From Mycobacterium sp. 852002-50816_SCH5313054-b (GTDB lineage Bacteria; Actinomycetota; Actinomycetes; Mycobacteriales; Mycobacteriaceae), in the NCBI RefSeq assembly GCF_001667185.1, contig NZ_LZIC01000133.1:45903-109902 (forward strand): 64,000 bases of DNA. The letters are read 5' to 3'. Within the stretch, counting starts at the first letter, position 1. Each line of letters begins with the position of its first letter. The translations under genes and the position numbers were made by a program. The notes beneath the pieces are model-generated. The model was given only the letters and a program-made list of their open reading frames with translations, made no database searches and was not told the DNA's origin. Positions 27,662 through 36,022 of this stretch are shown piece after piece.

Positions 27662-29444
27662 GCAGACGATCGACATCGAGGCGGCCTACGCGCCGCGGGT
27701 GCTGCGCGAGTATGCGCTGCTCGCCGACGGCGAGCGGGGCGCGCTGATCGGCCCGCAGGGCGACGTGGCGTGGCTGTGCGCGCCGCGGTGGGACTCCGAC
27801 GCCGTCTTCTCCAACCTGATCGGCGGCGACGGGGTGTACGCGATCACCCCGACCGACGTGCGGCACGTGTGGGGCGGCTACTACGAGCCGGGCACCCTGA
27901 TCTGGCGCAACCGCTGGATCACCCGGGACGGCATCGTCGAGTGCCGCGAGGCGCTCGCCTTTCCCGGCGATCCCGGCCGGGTGGTGTTGCTGCGGCGGCT
28001 GATGGGCTGCCGCGGGACGGCGCGGTTGCGGATGCTGCTGGCGCCGAGCGCGTCGTTCGGCCGTCACGGCCCGGGCCAGCCCACTTTCGAGGACGGGGTG
28101 TGGAGCGGCCGGTCGGGGCGGTTGCGGTGGCGGTTTACCGGCGGCGACGACGCGCGCGCCGTGAAATCGGCGCACGGCCGCGGTGAGCCGCTGATGGGCG
28201 AGCTCACCATCGACGAGGGCCGGCACCACGATCTGGTGCTCGAGCTGTCCGAACGCGCCCTGCCCGAGCAGCCGCCCGACCCCGACATCACCTGGGACGC
28301 CACCGCGGCGGCCTGGCAGCGCAGCATCCCCGAACTGAACTGCACGATCGCCCCCCGCGACGGGCGTCACTCCTACGCGGTGCTGCGCGGGCTGACCAGC
28401 AGCGGCGGCGGCATGGTCGCCGCGGCCACGATGAGCCTCCCCGAACGCGCGCACACCAACCAGAACTACGACTACCGCTACGCCTGGATCCGCGACCAGG
28501 TGTACGCCGGCCTCGCCGCGGCCGCCGCGGGCGCGACCGAGCTGCTCGACCAAGCGGTCGAGTTCGTCGGCGCCCGGCTGCTCGAGCACGGCCCGCACCT
28601 CAAGCCCGCCTACACGGTCACCGGCGGCGCCGTGCCCAGCGAGGAGACCCTGGACCTGCCCGGCTACCCGGGCGGCGCCGACAAGGTCGGCAACTGGGTC
28701 AATCAGCAATTCCAGCTCGACGTCTTCGGCGAGGCGCTGCAGCTGCTGGCCACCGCCGGTGCCGCCGACCGGCTCGACGCCGAGGGCTGGCGCGCCGCGC
28801 AGGCCGCCATCGGCGCGATCGAAAAGCGTTGGCGCGAGCCGGATGCCGGTGTGTGGGAGATCGACGACGAGCGCTGGACGCAGTCCCGCCTGGCCTGTGT
28901 GGCCGGGCTGCGCGCCATCGCCAAGGTGGCCGGCGCCGGTCCCGAGGTCGCCGCCTCCGCTTCGCTGGCCGACGCGATCCTCGCCGGCACCGCGTCGGAC
29001 AGCGTGCACCCGCACGGCTACTGGCAACGCAGCCCGCGGCTTTCCGGGGTCGACGCGTCGCTGCTGCTGCCACCGGTGCGCGGCGCCGTGCCCGCCGACG
29101 ATCCCCGCACCCGGGCGACGCTGGACGCGGTGCGCCGGGAACTCGCCCACGACGGCTACGTCTATCGCTTCCGGCACGACGAACGCGAGCTCGGCGACGC
29201 CGAGGGCGCCTTTTTGCTCTGCGGATTCATGATGGCGCTCGCCGAACACCAACTGGGACACGCCCATTGCGCCATGCGCTGGTTCGAACGCAACCGCGCC
29301 GCATGCGGCCCGCCGGGCCTGCTGTGCGAGGAATACGACGTCAGGCAACGCCAGCTGCGGGGCAACCTGCCCCAAGCGTTCGCGCACGCCCTGCTGCTGG
29401 AATGCACGGCCACCCTCGCCGACGACGCCGTCCATCACGCCTGA
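27654..29444 (+). CDS. Glycoside hydrolase family 15 (glucoamylase/trehalase-like)
   Basis: 596 residues from a GTG at 27654. The N-terminal beta-sandwich (about 10-230: YALLADGERGALIGPQGDVAWLCAPRW-type start) precedes an (alpha/alpha)6 barrel. GH15 landmarks: NYDYRYAWIRDQVY (271-284), the general-acid region near E330-E331 before LPGYPGG, GNWVNQQFQLDVFGEALQLL, and the general-base region LLCEEYD (E559-E560) before GNLPQAFAHALLL. The family includes inverting glucoamylases, glucodextranases and mycobacterial trehalase. No signal peptide, so the substrate is likely intracellular (trehalose, glycogen-derived or another alpha-glucoside). It sits between the GMC dehydrogenase and an SDR. Confidence 0.87.
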   Translation: MAEQTIDIEAAYAPRVLREYALLADGERGALIGPQGDVAWLCAPRWDSDAVFSNLIGGDGVYAITPTDVRHVWGGYYEPGTLIWRNRWITRDGIVECREALAFPGDPGRVVLLRRLMGCRGTARLRMLLAPSASFGRHGPGQPTFEDGVWSGRSGRLRWRFTGGDDARAVKSAHGRGEPLMGELTIDEGRHHDLVLELSERALPEQPPDPDITWDATAAAWQRSIPELNCTIAPRDGRHSYAVLRGLTSSGGGMVAAATMSLPERAHTNQNYDYRYAWIRDQVYAGLAAAAAGATELLDQAVEFVGARLLEHGPHLKPAYTVTGGAVPSEETLDLPGYPGGADKVGNWVNQQFQLDVFGEALQLLATAGAADRLDAEGWRAAQAAIGAIEKRWREPDAGVWEIDDERWTQSRLACVAGLRAIAKVAGAGPEVAASASLADAILAGTASDSVHPHGYWQRSPRLSGVDASLLLPPVRGAVPADDPRTRATLDAVRRELAHDGYVYRFRHDERELGDAEGAFLLCGFMMALAEHQLGHAHCAMRWFERNRAACGPPGLLCEEYDVRQRQLRGNLPQAFAHALLLECTATLADDAVHHA

Positions 29445-29462
29445 ACGAGAGGAGATTCAGCG

Positions 29463-30485
29463 ATGACACAGACCACGCAAACAGTGGTGATCACTGGAGC
29501 CAGCGCCGGCATCGGCCGGGCCACCGCCCAATTGTTCGGGCAGCGCGGCGCCAACGTGGCCCTGCTCGCCCGCGGCGCGGCCGGCCTGGAAGGCGCCGCC
29601 CGCGACGTCGAAGCCGGTGGCGGTAAGGCGCTGGCCATCCCGACCGACGCGGCCGACTATTCGGCCGTCGAGGCCGCCGCCGACGAGACCGAAGCCGCGT
29701 TCGGGCCCATCGACACCTGGGTCAACGTCGCGTTCACCTCGGTGTTCGCGCCGTTCTGGGAGATATCCGCCGAGGAGTTCAAGCGCGTGACCGAGGTGAC
29801 CTACCTCGGCTACGTGCACGGCACCATGGCGGCGCTGGCGAAGATGCGCCCGCGCGACCGCGGCACCATCGTGCAGGTCGGGTCCGCGCTCAGCGAGCGG
29901 TCCATCCCCCTGCAGTCGGCGTACTGCGGCGCCAAGCACGCCACCAACGGCTTCACCGAATCGGTGCGCTGCGAGCTGCTGCACGAGGGCTCCAACGTGC
30001 GGATCACCGTGGTCCAGATGCCGGCGGTCAACACCCCGCAGTTCTCCTGGGTCCTGTCCCGCCTGCCCCGCCATCCGCAGCCGGTGCCGCCGATCTATCA
30101 GCCGGAGGTCGCCGCCCGCGGCGTCGTCTACGCCGCGGATCATCCCGGGCGCAAACAGTATTGGGTCGGCGACAGCACCGCGGTCACCCTGCTGGCCCAG
30201 AAGTTCGTCGCGCCGTTGCTGGACCGCTACCTCGGTCGCACCGGATACGACTCGCAGCAAACCGACGAACGCGTCAACGGACGGCGGCCGCACAACTTGT
30301 GGGAGCCCGTCGACGCCGAGACCGGCAGCGACCACGGCGCCCACGGCGAGTTCGACGACCAGTCCCACGCCCACAGCCCCGAATTGTGGTTCTCCCACCA
30401 CCCCGTCGCCGGCGGCACAAGCGCGCTGGGGGTCGGGCTGGGCGCGCTGCTCGGGATGCGGTTCGCCCGCCGGCGGGCCCGATGA
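29463..30485 (+). CDS. Short-chain dehydrogenase/reductase with C-terminal extension
   Basis: Classical SDR of 340 residues. The NAD(P) motif TGASAGIGR is at 11-19 and the catalytic S141, Y154 and K158 are in place (VGSALSERS; SAYCGAKHA). The usual NNAG is NVAFT. About 90 extra residues after the SDR core include a His/Asp-rich stretch (SDHGAHGEFDDQSHAHSPE) and a short hydrophobic GVGLGALLGMRFARRRAR end that could touch the membrane. It overlaps the next small gene by four bases (ATGA). The reaction is unknown; reduction or oxidation of the sugar product of the GMC/GH15 pair is a reasonable guess. Confidence 0.85.
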   Translation: MTQTTQTVVITGASAGIGRATAQLFGQRGANVALLARGAAGLEGAARDVEAGGGKALAIPTDAADYSAVEAAADETEAAFGPIDTWVNVAFTSVFAPFWEISAEEFKRVTEVTYLGYVHGTMAALAKMRPRDRGTIVQVGSALSERSIPLQSAYCGAKHATNGFTESVRCELLHEGSNVRITVVQMPAVNTPQFSWVLSRLPRHPQPVPPIYQPEVAARGVVYAADHPGRKQYWVGDSTAVTLLAQKFVAPLLDRYLGRTGYDSQQTDERVNGRRPHNLWEPVDAETGSDHGAHGEFDDQSHAHSPELWFSHHPVAGGTSALGVGLGALLGMRFARRRAR

Positions 30486-30934
30486 TCGTCTGGGCGCGAG
30501 TGGGCTACGGGATCGCGCTGCTGGCCATCCCGAGCCCGCTGCTGCGGTTGGTCACCAATCAGCCGGCGACCGCGCGGGAGCGGGCGGTCACCCGCATCCT
30601 GGGGGCGCGGCTGCTGGCGCAGGCGGCGGTGACCGACGTCCGGCCCGACGCGGTGAGCGTCGCGCTGGGCGCCGAAGTCGACTTCGTGCACGCGATCACC
30701 ATGCTCGGCTGGGCGGCGGTGGACCGCGGCGCCCGGCGCCTGACCCTGTTCAGCGCCGCGACCGCCGGCCTGTTCGCCGTCGCCGGCGCCGCGCAGGCGC
30801 GGCGGGCACCCGCGGTCGCGGACGCGCCGACCGGCGACGCGCTGGCCACCCTGGTCCGGCTCCGCCACCGGGCCGCCGAAACGGTCGCCCGGTACACGCT
30901 GCCCGGCTTCGTTCGCGCGGGCCTGAAAACTTAG
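30482..30934 (+). CDS. Small hydrophobic protein, unknown function
   Basis: 150 residues from the ATG at 30482, which overlaps the SDR stop. Hydrophobic stretches at about 4-20, 45-60, 70-85 and 95-112 (VGYGIALLAIPSPLLRL, LFSAATAGLFAVAGAA) suggest three or four membrane helices. An RxxGARLLAQAAVT segment resembles small DUF4267-type membrane proteins, but I am not sure of the family. It sits between the SDR and enolase-superfamily genes of the same cluster and is likely co-translated with the SDR. Confidence 0.65.
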   Translation: MIVWARVGYGIALLAIPSPLLRLVTNQPATARERAVTRILGARLLAQAAVTDVRPDAVSVALGAEVDFVHAITMLGWAAVDRGARRLTLFSAATAGLFAVAGAAQARRAPAVADAPTGDALATLVRLRHRAAETVARYTLPGFVRAGLKT

Positions 30935-30943
30935 GAGGGCCGC

Positions 30944-32047
30944 ATGCTGGACGCTTGCATCGACGAGGTCACCGCGCAGGCATACGAGATCCCCACCGAC
31001 GCACCGGAAGCCGACGGCACCTTCGCCTGGTCGTCGACCACGCTGATCCTGGCCGAGGTGGTCGCCGGCGACCGGCGCGGGCTCGGCTACACCTACGCCG
31101 CCGGCGCCTGTCACGAGCTGATCACCGGGCCGCTCGCCGGCGCGGTCAACGGACACAGCGCCCTCGACATCACCGGCGCCTGGGAATCCATGGTCCGCGC
31201 GATCCGCAACAGCGGGCGCCCGGGGCTGGTGTCCTGCGCGATCTCGGCGGTCGACGCCGCGCTGTGGGACCTCAAGGGGAAACTGCTCGACCTGCCCGTG
31301 TGCCGGCTGCTCGGCGTGGCGCACCCCGAGGTGCCGATCTACGGCAGCGGCGGCTTCACCACCTACGACGAGCGCCAGACCCGCACCCAGCTGGAGCGCT
31401 GGGTGGACACCTGGAAGATCCCGCGGGTCAAGATCAAGATCGGCGAGGCGTCGGGTTCCGACGAGCGCCGCGACCTGGACCGAATCGCGCTGGCGCGCAA
31501 GGTGATCGGGCCCGAGACCGAATTGTACGTCGACGCCAACGGCGGCTACCACCGCAAGCAGGCGATCCGGGTGGCCCACGCCATGGCCGACCACGACGTC
31601 ACCTGGTTCGAGGAACCGGTGTCGTCCGACGACCTCGCCGGGCTGCACGAGGTGCGCGACCAAGTGACCCCGGACGTCACCGCCGGCGAATACGGCTACG
31701 ACCTGACCTACTTCCGCCGGATGCTGGCCGCCGAAGCGGTCGACTGCCTGCAGATCGACGTCACCCGCTGCGGCGGCATCACCGACTGGCTGCGGGCCGC
31801 GGCCGTCGCCGCCGCGCACAACGTCGACGTCTCCGGGCACTGCGCCCCCAACCTGCACGCCCACGTCGCCGCCGCGATTCCCAACCTGCGGCACCTCGAA
31901 TACTTCCACGATCACCACCGCATCGAGCACATGCTCTTCGACGGCGCCCTGCCCCCCGACGGCGGAACGTTGCGGCCCGATCAGCACCGGCCCGGCCTGG
32001 GGCTCGAGTTCAAGCACCGCGACGCCGAGCAGTACCGGGTCCGGTGA
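30944..32047 (+). CDS. Enolase-superfamily (mandelate racemase/muconate lactonizing type) enzyme
   Basis: 367 residues with an N-terminal capping domain (1-125) and a TIM barrel. The catalytic framework is complete: K163-x-K165 (RVKIKIG), metal ligands D197 (YVDANGG), E223 (WFEEPV) and E249 (TAGEYGYD), then D272 (QIDVTRCGG) and H299 (SGHCAPNLH). This pattern fits the mandelate-racemase/sugar-acid-dehydratase subgroups, which abstract a proton alpha to a carboxylate. A sugar acid made by the preceding oxidases would be a natural substrate. AGGAGGG lies just upstream of the ATG. It is the last gene of the cluster, followed by a hairpin. Confidence 0.88.
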   Translation: MLDACIDEVTAQAYEIPTDAPEADGTFAWSSTTLILAEVVAGDRRGLGYTYAAGACHELITGPLAGAVNGHSALDITGAWESMVRAIRNSGRPGLVSCAISAVDAALWDLKGKLLDLPVCRLLGVAHPEVPIYGSGGFTTYDERQTRTQLERWVDTWKIPRVKIKIGEASGSDERRDLDRIALARKVIGPETELYVDANGGYHRKQAIRVAHAMADHDVTWFEEPVSSDDLAGLHEVRDQVTPDVTAGEYGYDLTYFRRMLAAEAVDCLQIDVTRCGGITDWLRAAAVAAAHNVDVSGHCAPNLHAHVAAAIPNLRHLEYFHDHHRIEHMLFDGALPPDGGTLRPDQHRPGLGLEFKHRDAEQYRVR

Positions 32048-32050
32048 ACT

Positions 32051-32066
32051 GCCGCCCATCGGCGGC
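32051..32066 (+). terminator. Hairpin after the enolase-superfamily gene
   Basis: GCCGCC-CATC-GGCGGC begins three bases after the stop codon and is followed by a T-rich stretch (GAATTTCACATTTT). It fits a short intrinsic terminator ending the sugar-oxidation cluster. Confidence 0.55.
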
Positions 32067-32172
32067 GAATTTCACATTTTGCCAGCACCGCCAGGCATAA
32101 ACACACGCGATAATGGACACTAGAAATAGTAGATCAGAGCAATGATGCGGTGGGCGAGGAAGGCCGTGCGCG

Positions 32173-32898
32173 ATGACTGTGAACTTCGAAGACGAGGCCG
32201 TTGAGCGTCGCAACGGGCGGGCGGGCGCCGACGGTTCGGGCTCGGCGTGTGACGAGCTCATGGCCGGCATAGTCGAGGACCGCGGGCTGGGCGCGGTCGA
32301 CTTGGTCCTGGGCCTCGGCGAGCCGCAGCGCGTCGGCAGGTTCCGGTTCTTCCTGGACGGCCGGCGCTGGGAGTGGTCGGACGCGGTCGCGCGCATGCAC
32401 GGCTACGAGCCCGGACAGGTCGAGCCGACCACCGAACTGTTGCTGCAACACAAGCACCCCGAGGACCGCGAGCGCGTCGCGGCCGTGCTCGACCACGTGC
32501 TGAAGGGAAAGCCGTTCAGCAGCCGCCACCGCATCATCGACACCGCCGGGCATACCCGCTGCGTCGTCGTCGCGGGTGACCGGATGCTCGATGAGCGCGG
32601 CGCGCTGGCCGGGACGTCGGGTTTTTACGTCGACGTCACCGACTCGCTGCATACGGACATCACCAACGTCCTGGAGGCGGTGGCCGACGCCCGCGCCAAG
32701 ATCGAGCAGGCCAAGGGGGTGCTCATGAGCGCCTACGGCATCTCCGCGGAGCGCGCATTCGACCTGCTGGTCTGGCGTTCCCAGGAGACCAACCTCAAGG
32801 TGCGCGACCTCGCCGCCCGTTTCCTGGAGGCGGTGGCCGGCAAGGCGTCGCCCGACACGCGGACCCACGTCGACCAGGCGCTGCTGACCCTCGAATAA
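32173..32898 (+). CDS. PAS-ANTAR regulator (putative RNA-binding antiterminator)
   Basis: 241 residues. A PAS fold (about 50-160) includes WEWSDAVARMHGYEPGQV and HPEDRERVAAVLDHVLKGKPFSSRHRI, split here by variable loops. It is followed by a C-terminal ANTAR domain (about 163-225) with IEQAKGVLMSAYGIS, AFDLLVWRSQETN and KVRDLAARFLEAV. ANTAR domains bind dual-hexaloop RNA hairpins and prevent termination. The PAS domain would sense a small ligand or redox state. The gene ends eight bases before the ABC-F gene and so is probably the first gene of a regulator-ABC-F-CYP139 operon. A 125-base spacer (32048-32172) holds the hairpin above and an AT-rich segment that may be its promoter. Confidence 0.88.
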   Translation: MTVNFEDEAVERRNGRAGADGSGSACDELMAGIVEDRGLGAVDLVLGLGEPQRVGRFRFFLDGRRWEWSDAVARMHGYEPGQVEPTTELLLQHKHPEDRERVAAVLDHVLKGKPFSSRHRIIDTAGHTRCVVVAGDRMLDERGALAGTSGFYVDVTDSLHTDITNVLEAVADARAKIEQAKGVLMSAYGISAERAFDLLVWRSQETNLKVRDLAARFLEAVAGKASPDTRTHVDQALLTLE

Positions 32899-32906
32899 TT
32901 GGCCGG

Positions 32907-34682
32907 GTGGCGCACCTACTGGGAGCCGAGGGCATTCGCCTGGAATATCCGACCCAGGTCGTGTTCGAGTCGGTCACGCTGGGGGTCGACGACGGCGCTC
33001 GGATCGGCATCGTCGGGCGCAACGGCGACGGCAAGTCCAGCCTGTTGGGCCTGCTGACCGGCCAGGTGCGGCCCGATGCCGGCCGCGTCACGCGGCGCAG
33101 CGGGCTGCGGGTCAGCGCCCTGAGCCAGGCCGACACCCTCGAACCGGCGCACACCGTGGGCTGGACGCTGGTCGGTGACCAGCCCGAGCACCAGTGGGCG
33201 GGCGACGCGCGGGTGCGCGAGGTGGTCGGCGGGTTGGTGGCCGACATCGCCTGGGACGCAACGATCGACACGCTGTCCGGCGGCCAGCGGCGGCGGGTCC
33301 AGCTGGCCCGGCTGCTGATCGGCGAGTGGGACGTGATTGCCCTCGACGAGCCCACCAACCACCTGGACATCGAGGGCATCACCTGGCTGGCCGGCCACTT
33401 GCGGCAGCGCTGGGCCCGCAACGCCGGCGGGCTGCTGCTGGTGACGCACGACCGCTGGTTCCTCGACGAGGTCGCCACCACGACGTGGGAGGTGCACGAC
33501 GGGATCGTCGAGCCGTTCGACGGCGGCTACGCCGCCTACGTGCTGCAGCGCGTCGAGCGCGACCGGGTGGCCGCCGCGAGCGAGGCCAAGCGGCAGAACC
33601 TGATGCGCAAGGAGCTCGCGTGGCTGCGCCGGGGCCCGCCGGCGCGCACCTCCAAGCCCAAGTTCCGGATCGAAGCCGCCAACCAGCTGATCGCCGACGT
33701 GCCGCCGCTGCGCAACACGGTCGAGCTGGCCAAGCTGGCGACCGCGCGACTCGGTAAGGACGTCATCGATCTGCTCGACGTGTCGGTCTCCTTTGGGGGC
33801 CGCCCGGTGCTGCGCGACGTCGAATGGCGGATCGCGCCGGGCGAACGCACCGGCATCGTCGGGGCCAACGGCGCCGGCAAGTCGACGCTGCTGGGGCTGA
33901 TCGCCGGCACCGTCACGTCGGACACCGGGCGCGTCAAGCGCGGCAAGACAGTTCGGCTGGCGGTGCTGGACCAGCGGGGCGAGGAGCTGGGCGCGCTCGC
34001 CGGCGACCGGATCGCCGACGTGCTGGGCCGGCTGCGCGGCGGCTACGAAGTCGACGGCCGCGAGGTGACCCCGGCCCAGCTCCTGGAGCGACTCGGGTTC
34101 GGCGGTGGCCCGCTGTCCGCGCGCGTCGGTGACCTGTCCGGTGGCCAGCGGCGGCGGCTGCAGCTGATGCTCACGCTGTTGTCCGAACCGAACGTGCTGC
34201 TCCTCGACGAGCCCACCAACGACGTCGACACCGACATGCTGACCGCCGTGGAGGACCTGCTCGACTCGTGGCCGGGCACCCTGATCGTCGTCTCGCACGA
34301 CCGCTACCTGCTGGAGCGGGTCACCGACCAGCAGTACGCGATCCTCGACGGGCGGCTGCGGCACCTGCCCGGCGGCGTCGACGAGTACCTGCGGCTGGCG
34401 GCGCACCGTCCGGTCCCGTCCGAGCGCCCGCGGGCCGGGCCGCCGGCTTCCGAGACGATGTCCGGCTCGCAGCGGCGCACCGCCGAGAAGGAGCTGGCCG
34501 CCGTCGACCGTCAGCTCGCGCGGCTCGCCGATCGGATCGCGGCCAAACACCACGAGCTCGCCGATCACGACCAGTCCGATCACGCCGGCCTGACTCGGCT
34601 GACCCGGGACCTGCGCGGCCTGGAAGACGAGGTCGCCGCGACGGAGATCCGCTGGCTGGAGCTGTCGGAGTTGCTCGAATGA
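32907..34682 (+). CDS. ABC-F ATPase (macrolide-resistance/translation-factor type)
   Basis: 591 residues with two ABC cassettes and no membrane helices. Cassette 1: GRNGDGKSS (37-45), LSGGQRRRVQLARLL, VIALDEPTNHLDIEG. Cassette 2: GANGAGKST (about 316-324), LSGGQRRRLQLMLTLL, VLLLDEPTNDVDTDM. The Arg/Lys-rich inter-domain linker (VERDRVAAASEAKRQNLMRKELAWLRRG) is the part that reaches the ribosome in ABC-F proteins. A charged C-terminal coiled coil follows (about 525-590). It starts with GTG at 32907. M. tuberculosis carries this gene broken in two (Rv1668c/Rv1667c), and it is intact here. Its ATGA overlap with cyp139 and the PKS genes opposite suggest self-protection or regulation. Confidence 0.9.
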   Translation: MAHLLGAEGIRLEYPTQVVFESVTLGVDDGARIGIVGRNGDGKSSLLGLLTGQVRPDAGRVTRRSGLRVSALSQADTLEPAHTVGWTLVGDQPEHQWAGDARVREVVGGLVADIAWDATIDTLSGGQRRRVQLARLLIGEWDVIALDEPTNHLDIEGITWLAGHLRQRWARNAGGLLLVTHDRWFLDEVATTTWEVHDGIVEPFDGGYAAYVLQRVERDRVAAASEAKRQNLMRKELAWLRRGPPARTSKPKFRIEAANQLIADVPPLRNTVELAKLATARLGKDVIDLLDVSVSFGGRPVLRDVEWRIAPGERTGIVGANGAGKSTLLGLIAGTVTSDTGRVKRGKTVRLAVLDQRGEELGALAGDRIADVLGRLRGGYEVDGREVTPAQLLERLGFGGGPLSARVGDLSGGQRRRLQLMLTLLSEPNVLLLDEPTNDVDTDMLTAVEDLLDSWPGTLIVVSHDRYLLERVTDQQYAILDGRLRHLPGGVDEYLRLAAHRPVPSERPRAGPPASETMSGSQRRTAEKELAAVDRQLARLADRIAAKHHELADHDQSDHAGLTRLTRDLRGLEDEVAATEIRWLELSELLE

Positions 34683-36022
34683 GCGCCTATCGGCCGGTGC
34701 GCTACCCGCCCGGCGAGGCGTTGCTGGCGCTGTACCGGTGGCGCGGCCCGGTGATCAATTCCGGAGTCGGCCGGCACGGCTACACCTACCTGCTGGGCCC
34801 CGAGGCGAACAAGTTCGTGTTCGCCAACGCCGATGCGTTCAGCTGGCGGGAGACCTTCGAGAACCTGGCCATCGTCGACGGACCCACCGCGCTGATCGTC
34901 AGCGACGGCGACGACCACCGCCGCAGGCGCAGCGTCGTGGCGCCCGGCCTGCGGCACCGGCAGATCCAGGACTACGTGGAGACGATGGTGGCGAGCATCG
35001 ACGCCGTCATCGACGGATGGCGACCCGGGCAGCGGCTGGACATCTACCAGCGGTGCCGCTCGGCGGTGCGCCACAGCACCGCAGCGAGCCTGTTCGGCCC
35101 GCGCATGGCCGCGCATTCGGACTTCCTCGGCGAGCAACTGCAGCCCCTGCTGGACATGACCCACCGGCTGCCGCAGGTGATGCAGCTGGAGGGGCGGCTG
35201 AACTCCCCGGGCTGGCGGCGGGCGATGGCGGCGCGGAGCAGCATCAACGACCTCGTCGACGCCCAAATCGCCGAGGCCCGCGCGCAGCCCATGCCCGACG
35301 ACCACATGCTCACGATGCTGATCAACGGCCGCGGGGACGAGGGTTACGCGTTGAGCGACAACGAGATCCGAGACGCGGTCATTTCGCTGATCACCGCCGG
35401 CTACGAAACCACCAGCGGCGCGCTGGCCTGGGCGATTCATACGCTGTTGGCACTGCCCGGCGCGTGGGACGCCGCCGCCGACGAGGTGCGCCGCGTGCTG
35501 GGCGACCGGCCGCCCGCCGCGGGCGACCTGGACGCGCTGACCTACCTCAACGGCGTCGTGCACGAGACGCTGAGGCTGTATCCGCCCGGCGTCGTCTCCG
35601 CCCGCAAGGTGACCCGGGACCTGAGATTCGACGGACACCGGATCCGGGCGGGACGGCTGCTGATCTTCAGCCCGTACGTCACACACCGGCTCCCCGAGCT
35701 GTGGCCGGAGCCGACCGAGTTCCGGCCGGCGCGCTGGGATCCCGGTTCCCCGGATTACCGCAAACCCGCGCCGTATGAATTCATTCCGTTCAGCGGGGGC
35801 CTGCATCGCTGCATCGGAGCGGTCATGGCCACCACCGAGATGACCGTCATGCTCGCGCGGCTGGTCGCCAGGACCACGCTGCGGCTGCCCTCTCAGCGCA
35901 TCCGCGCCCACAACCTCGCCGCGCTGTCCCCCAGGCCGGGGGTGACCGTCGACGTCGTCGGGCTCGTGGCAGATCGCAAGCGCGCCGTAGCCGGGCGCGG
36001 CGGGCCGCCACCATCGGGCTAG
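34679..36022 (+). CDS. cyp139: Cytochrome P450 of the CYP139 type
   Basis: 447 residues, full length. The I-helix oxygen motif is AGYETTS (240-246), ExxR is E296-R299 (HETLRL), and the haem loop FSGGLHRCIG has the thiolate C378. In mycobacteria CYP139 is found next to the pks10-pks11 locus, and a role in tailoring its polyketide is generally assumed; the substrate is unknown. No membrane anchor. It overlaps the ABC-F gene by four bases (ATGA), and its 3' end overlaps that of pks11 on the other strand by four bases, so the two operons converge without a spacer. Confidence 0.92.
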   Translation: MSAYRPVRYPPGEALLALYRWRGPVINSGVGRHGYTYLLGPEANKFVFANADAFSWRETFENLAIVDGPTALIVSDGDDHRRRRSVVAPGLRHRQIQDYVETMVASIDAVIDGWRPGQRLDIYQRCRSAVRHSTAASLFGPRMAAHSDFLGEQLQPLLDMTHRLPQVMQLEGRLNSPGWRRAMAARSSINDLVDAQIAEARAQPMPDDHMLTMLINGRGDEGYALSDNEIRDAVISLITAGYETTSGALAWAIHTLLALPGAWDAAADEVRRVLGDRPPAAGDLDALTYLNGVVHETLRLYPPGVVSARKVTRDLRFDGHRIRAGRLLIFSPYVTHRLPELWPEPTEFRPARWDPGSPDYRKPAPYEFIPFSGGLHRCIGAVMATTEMTVMLARLVARTTLRLPSQRIRAHNLAALSPRPGVTVDVVGLVADRKRAVAGRGGPPPSG

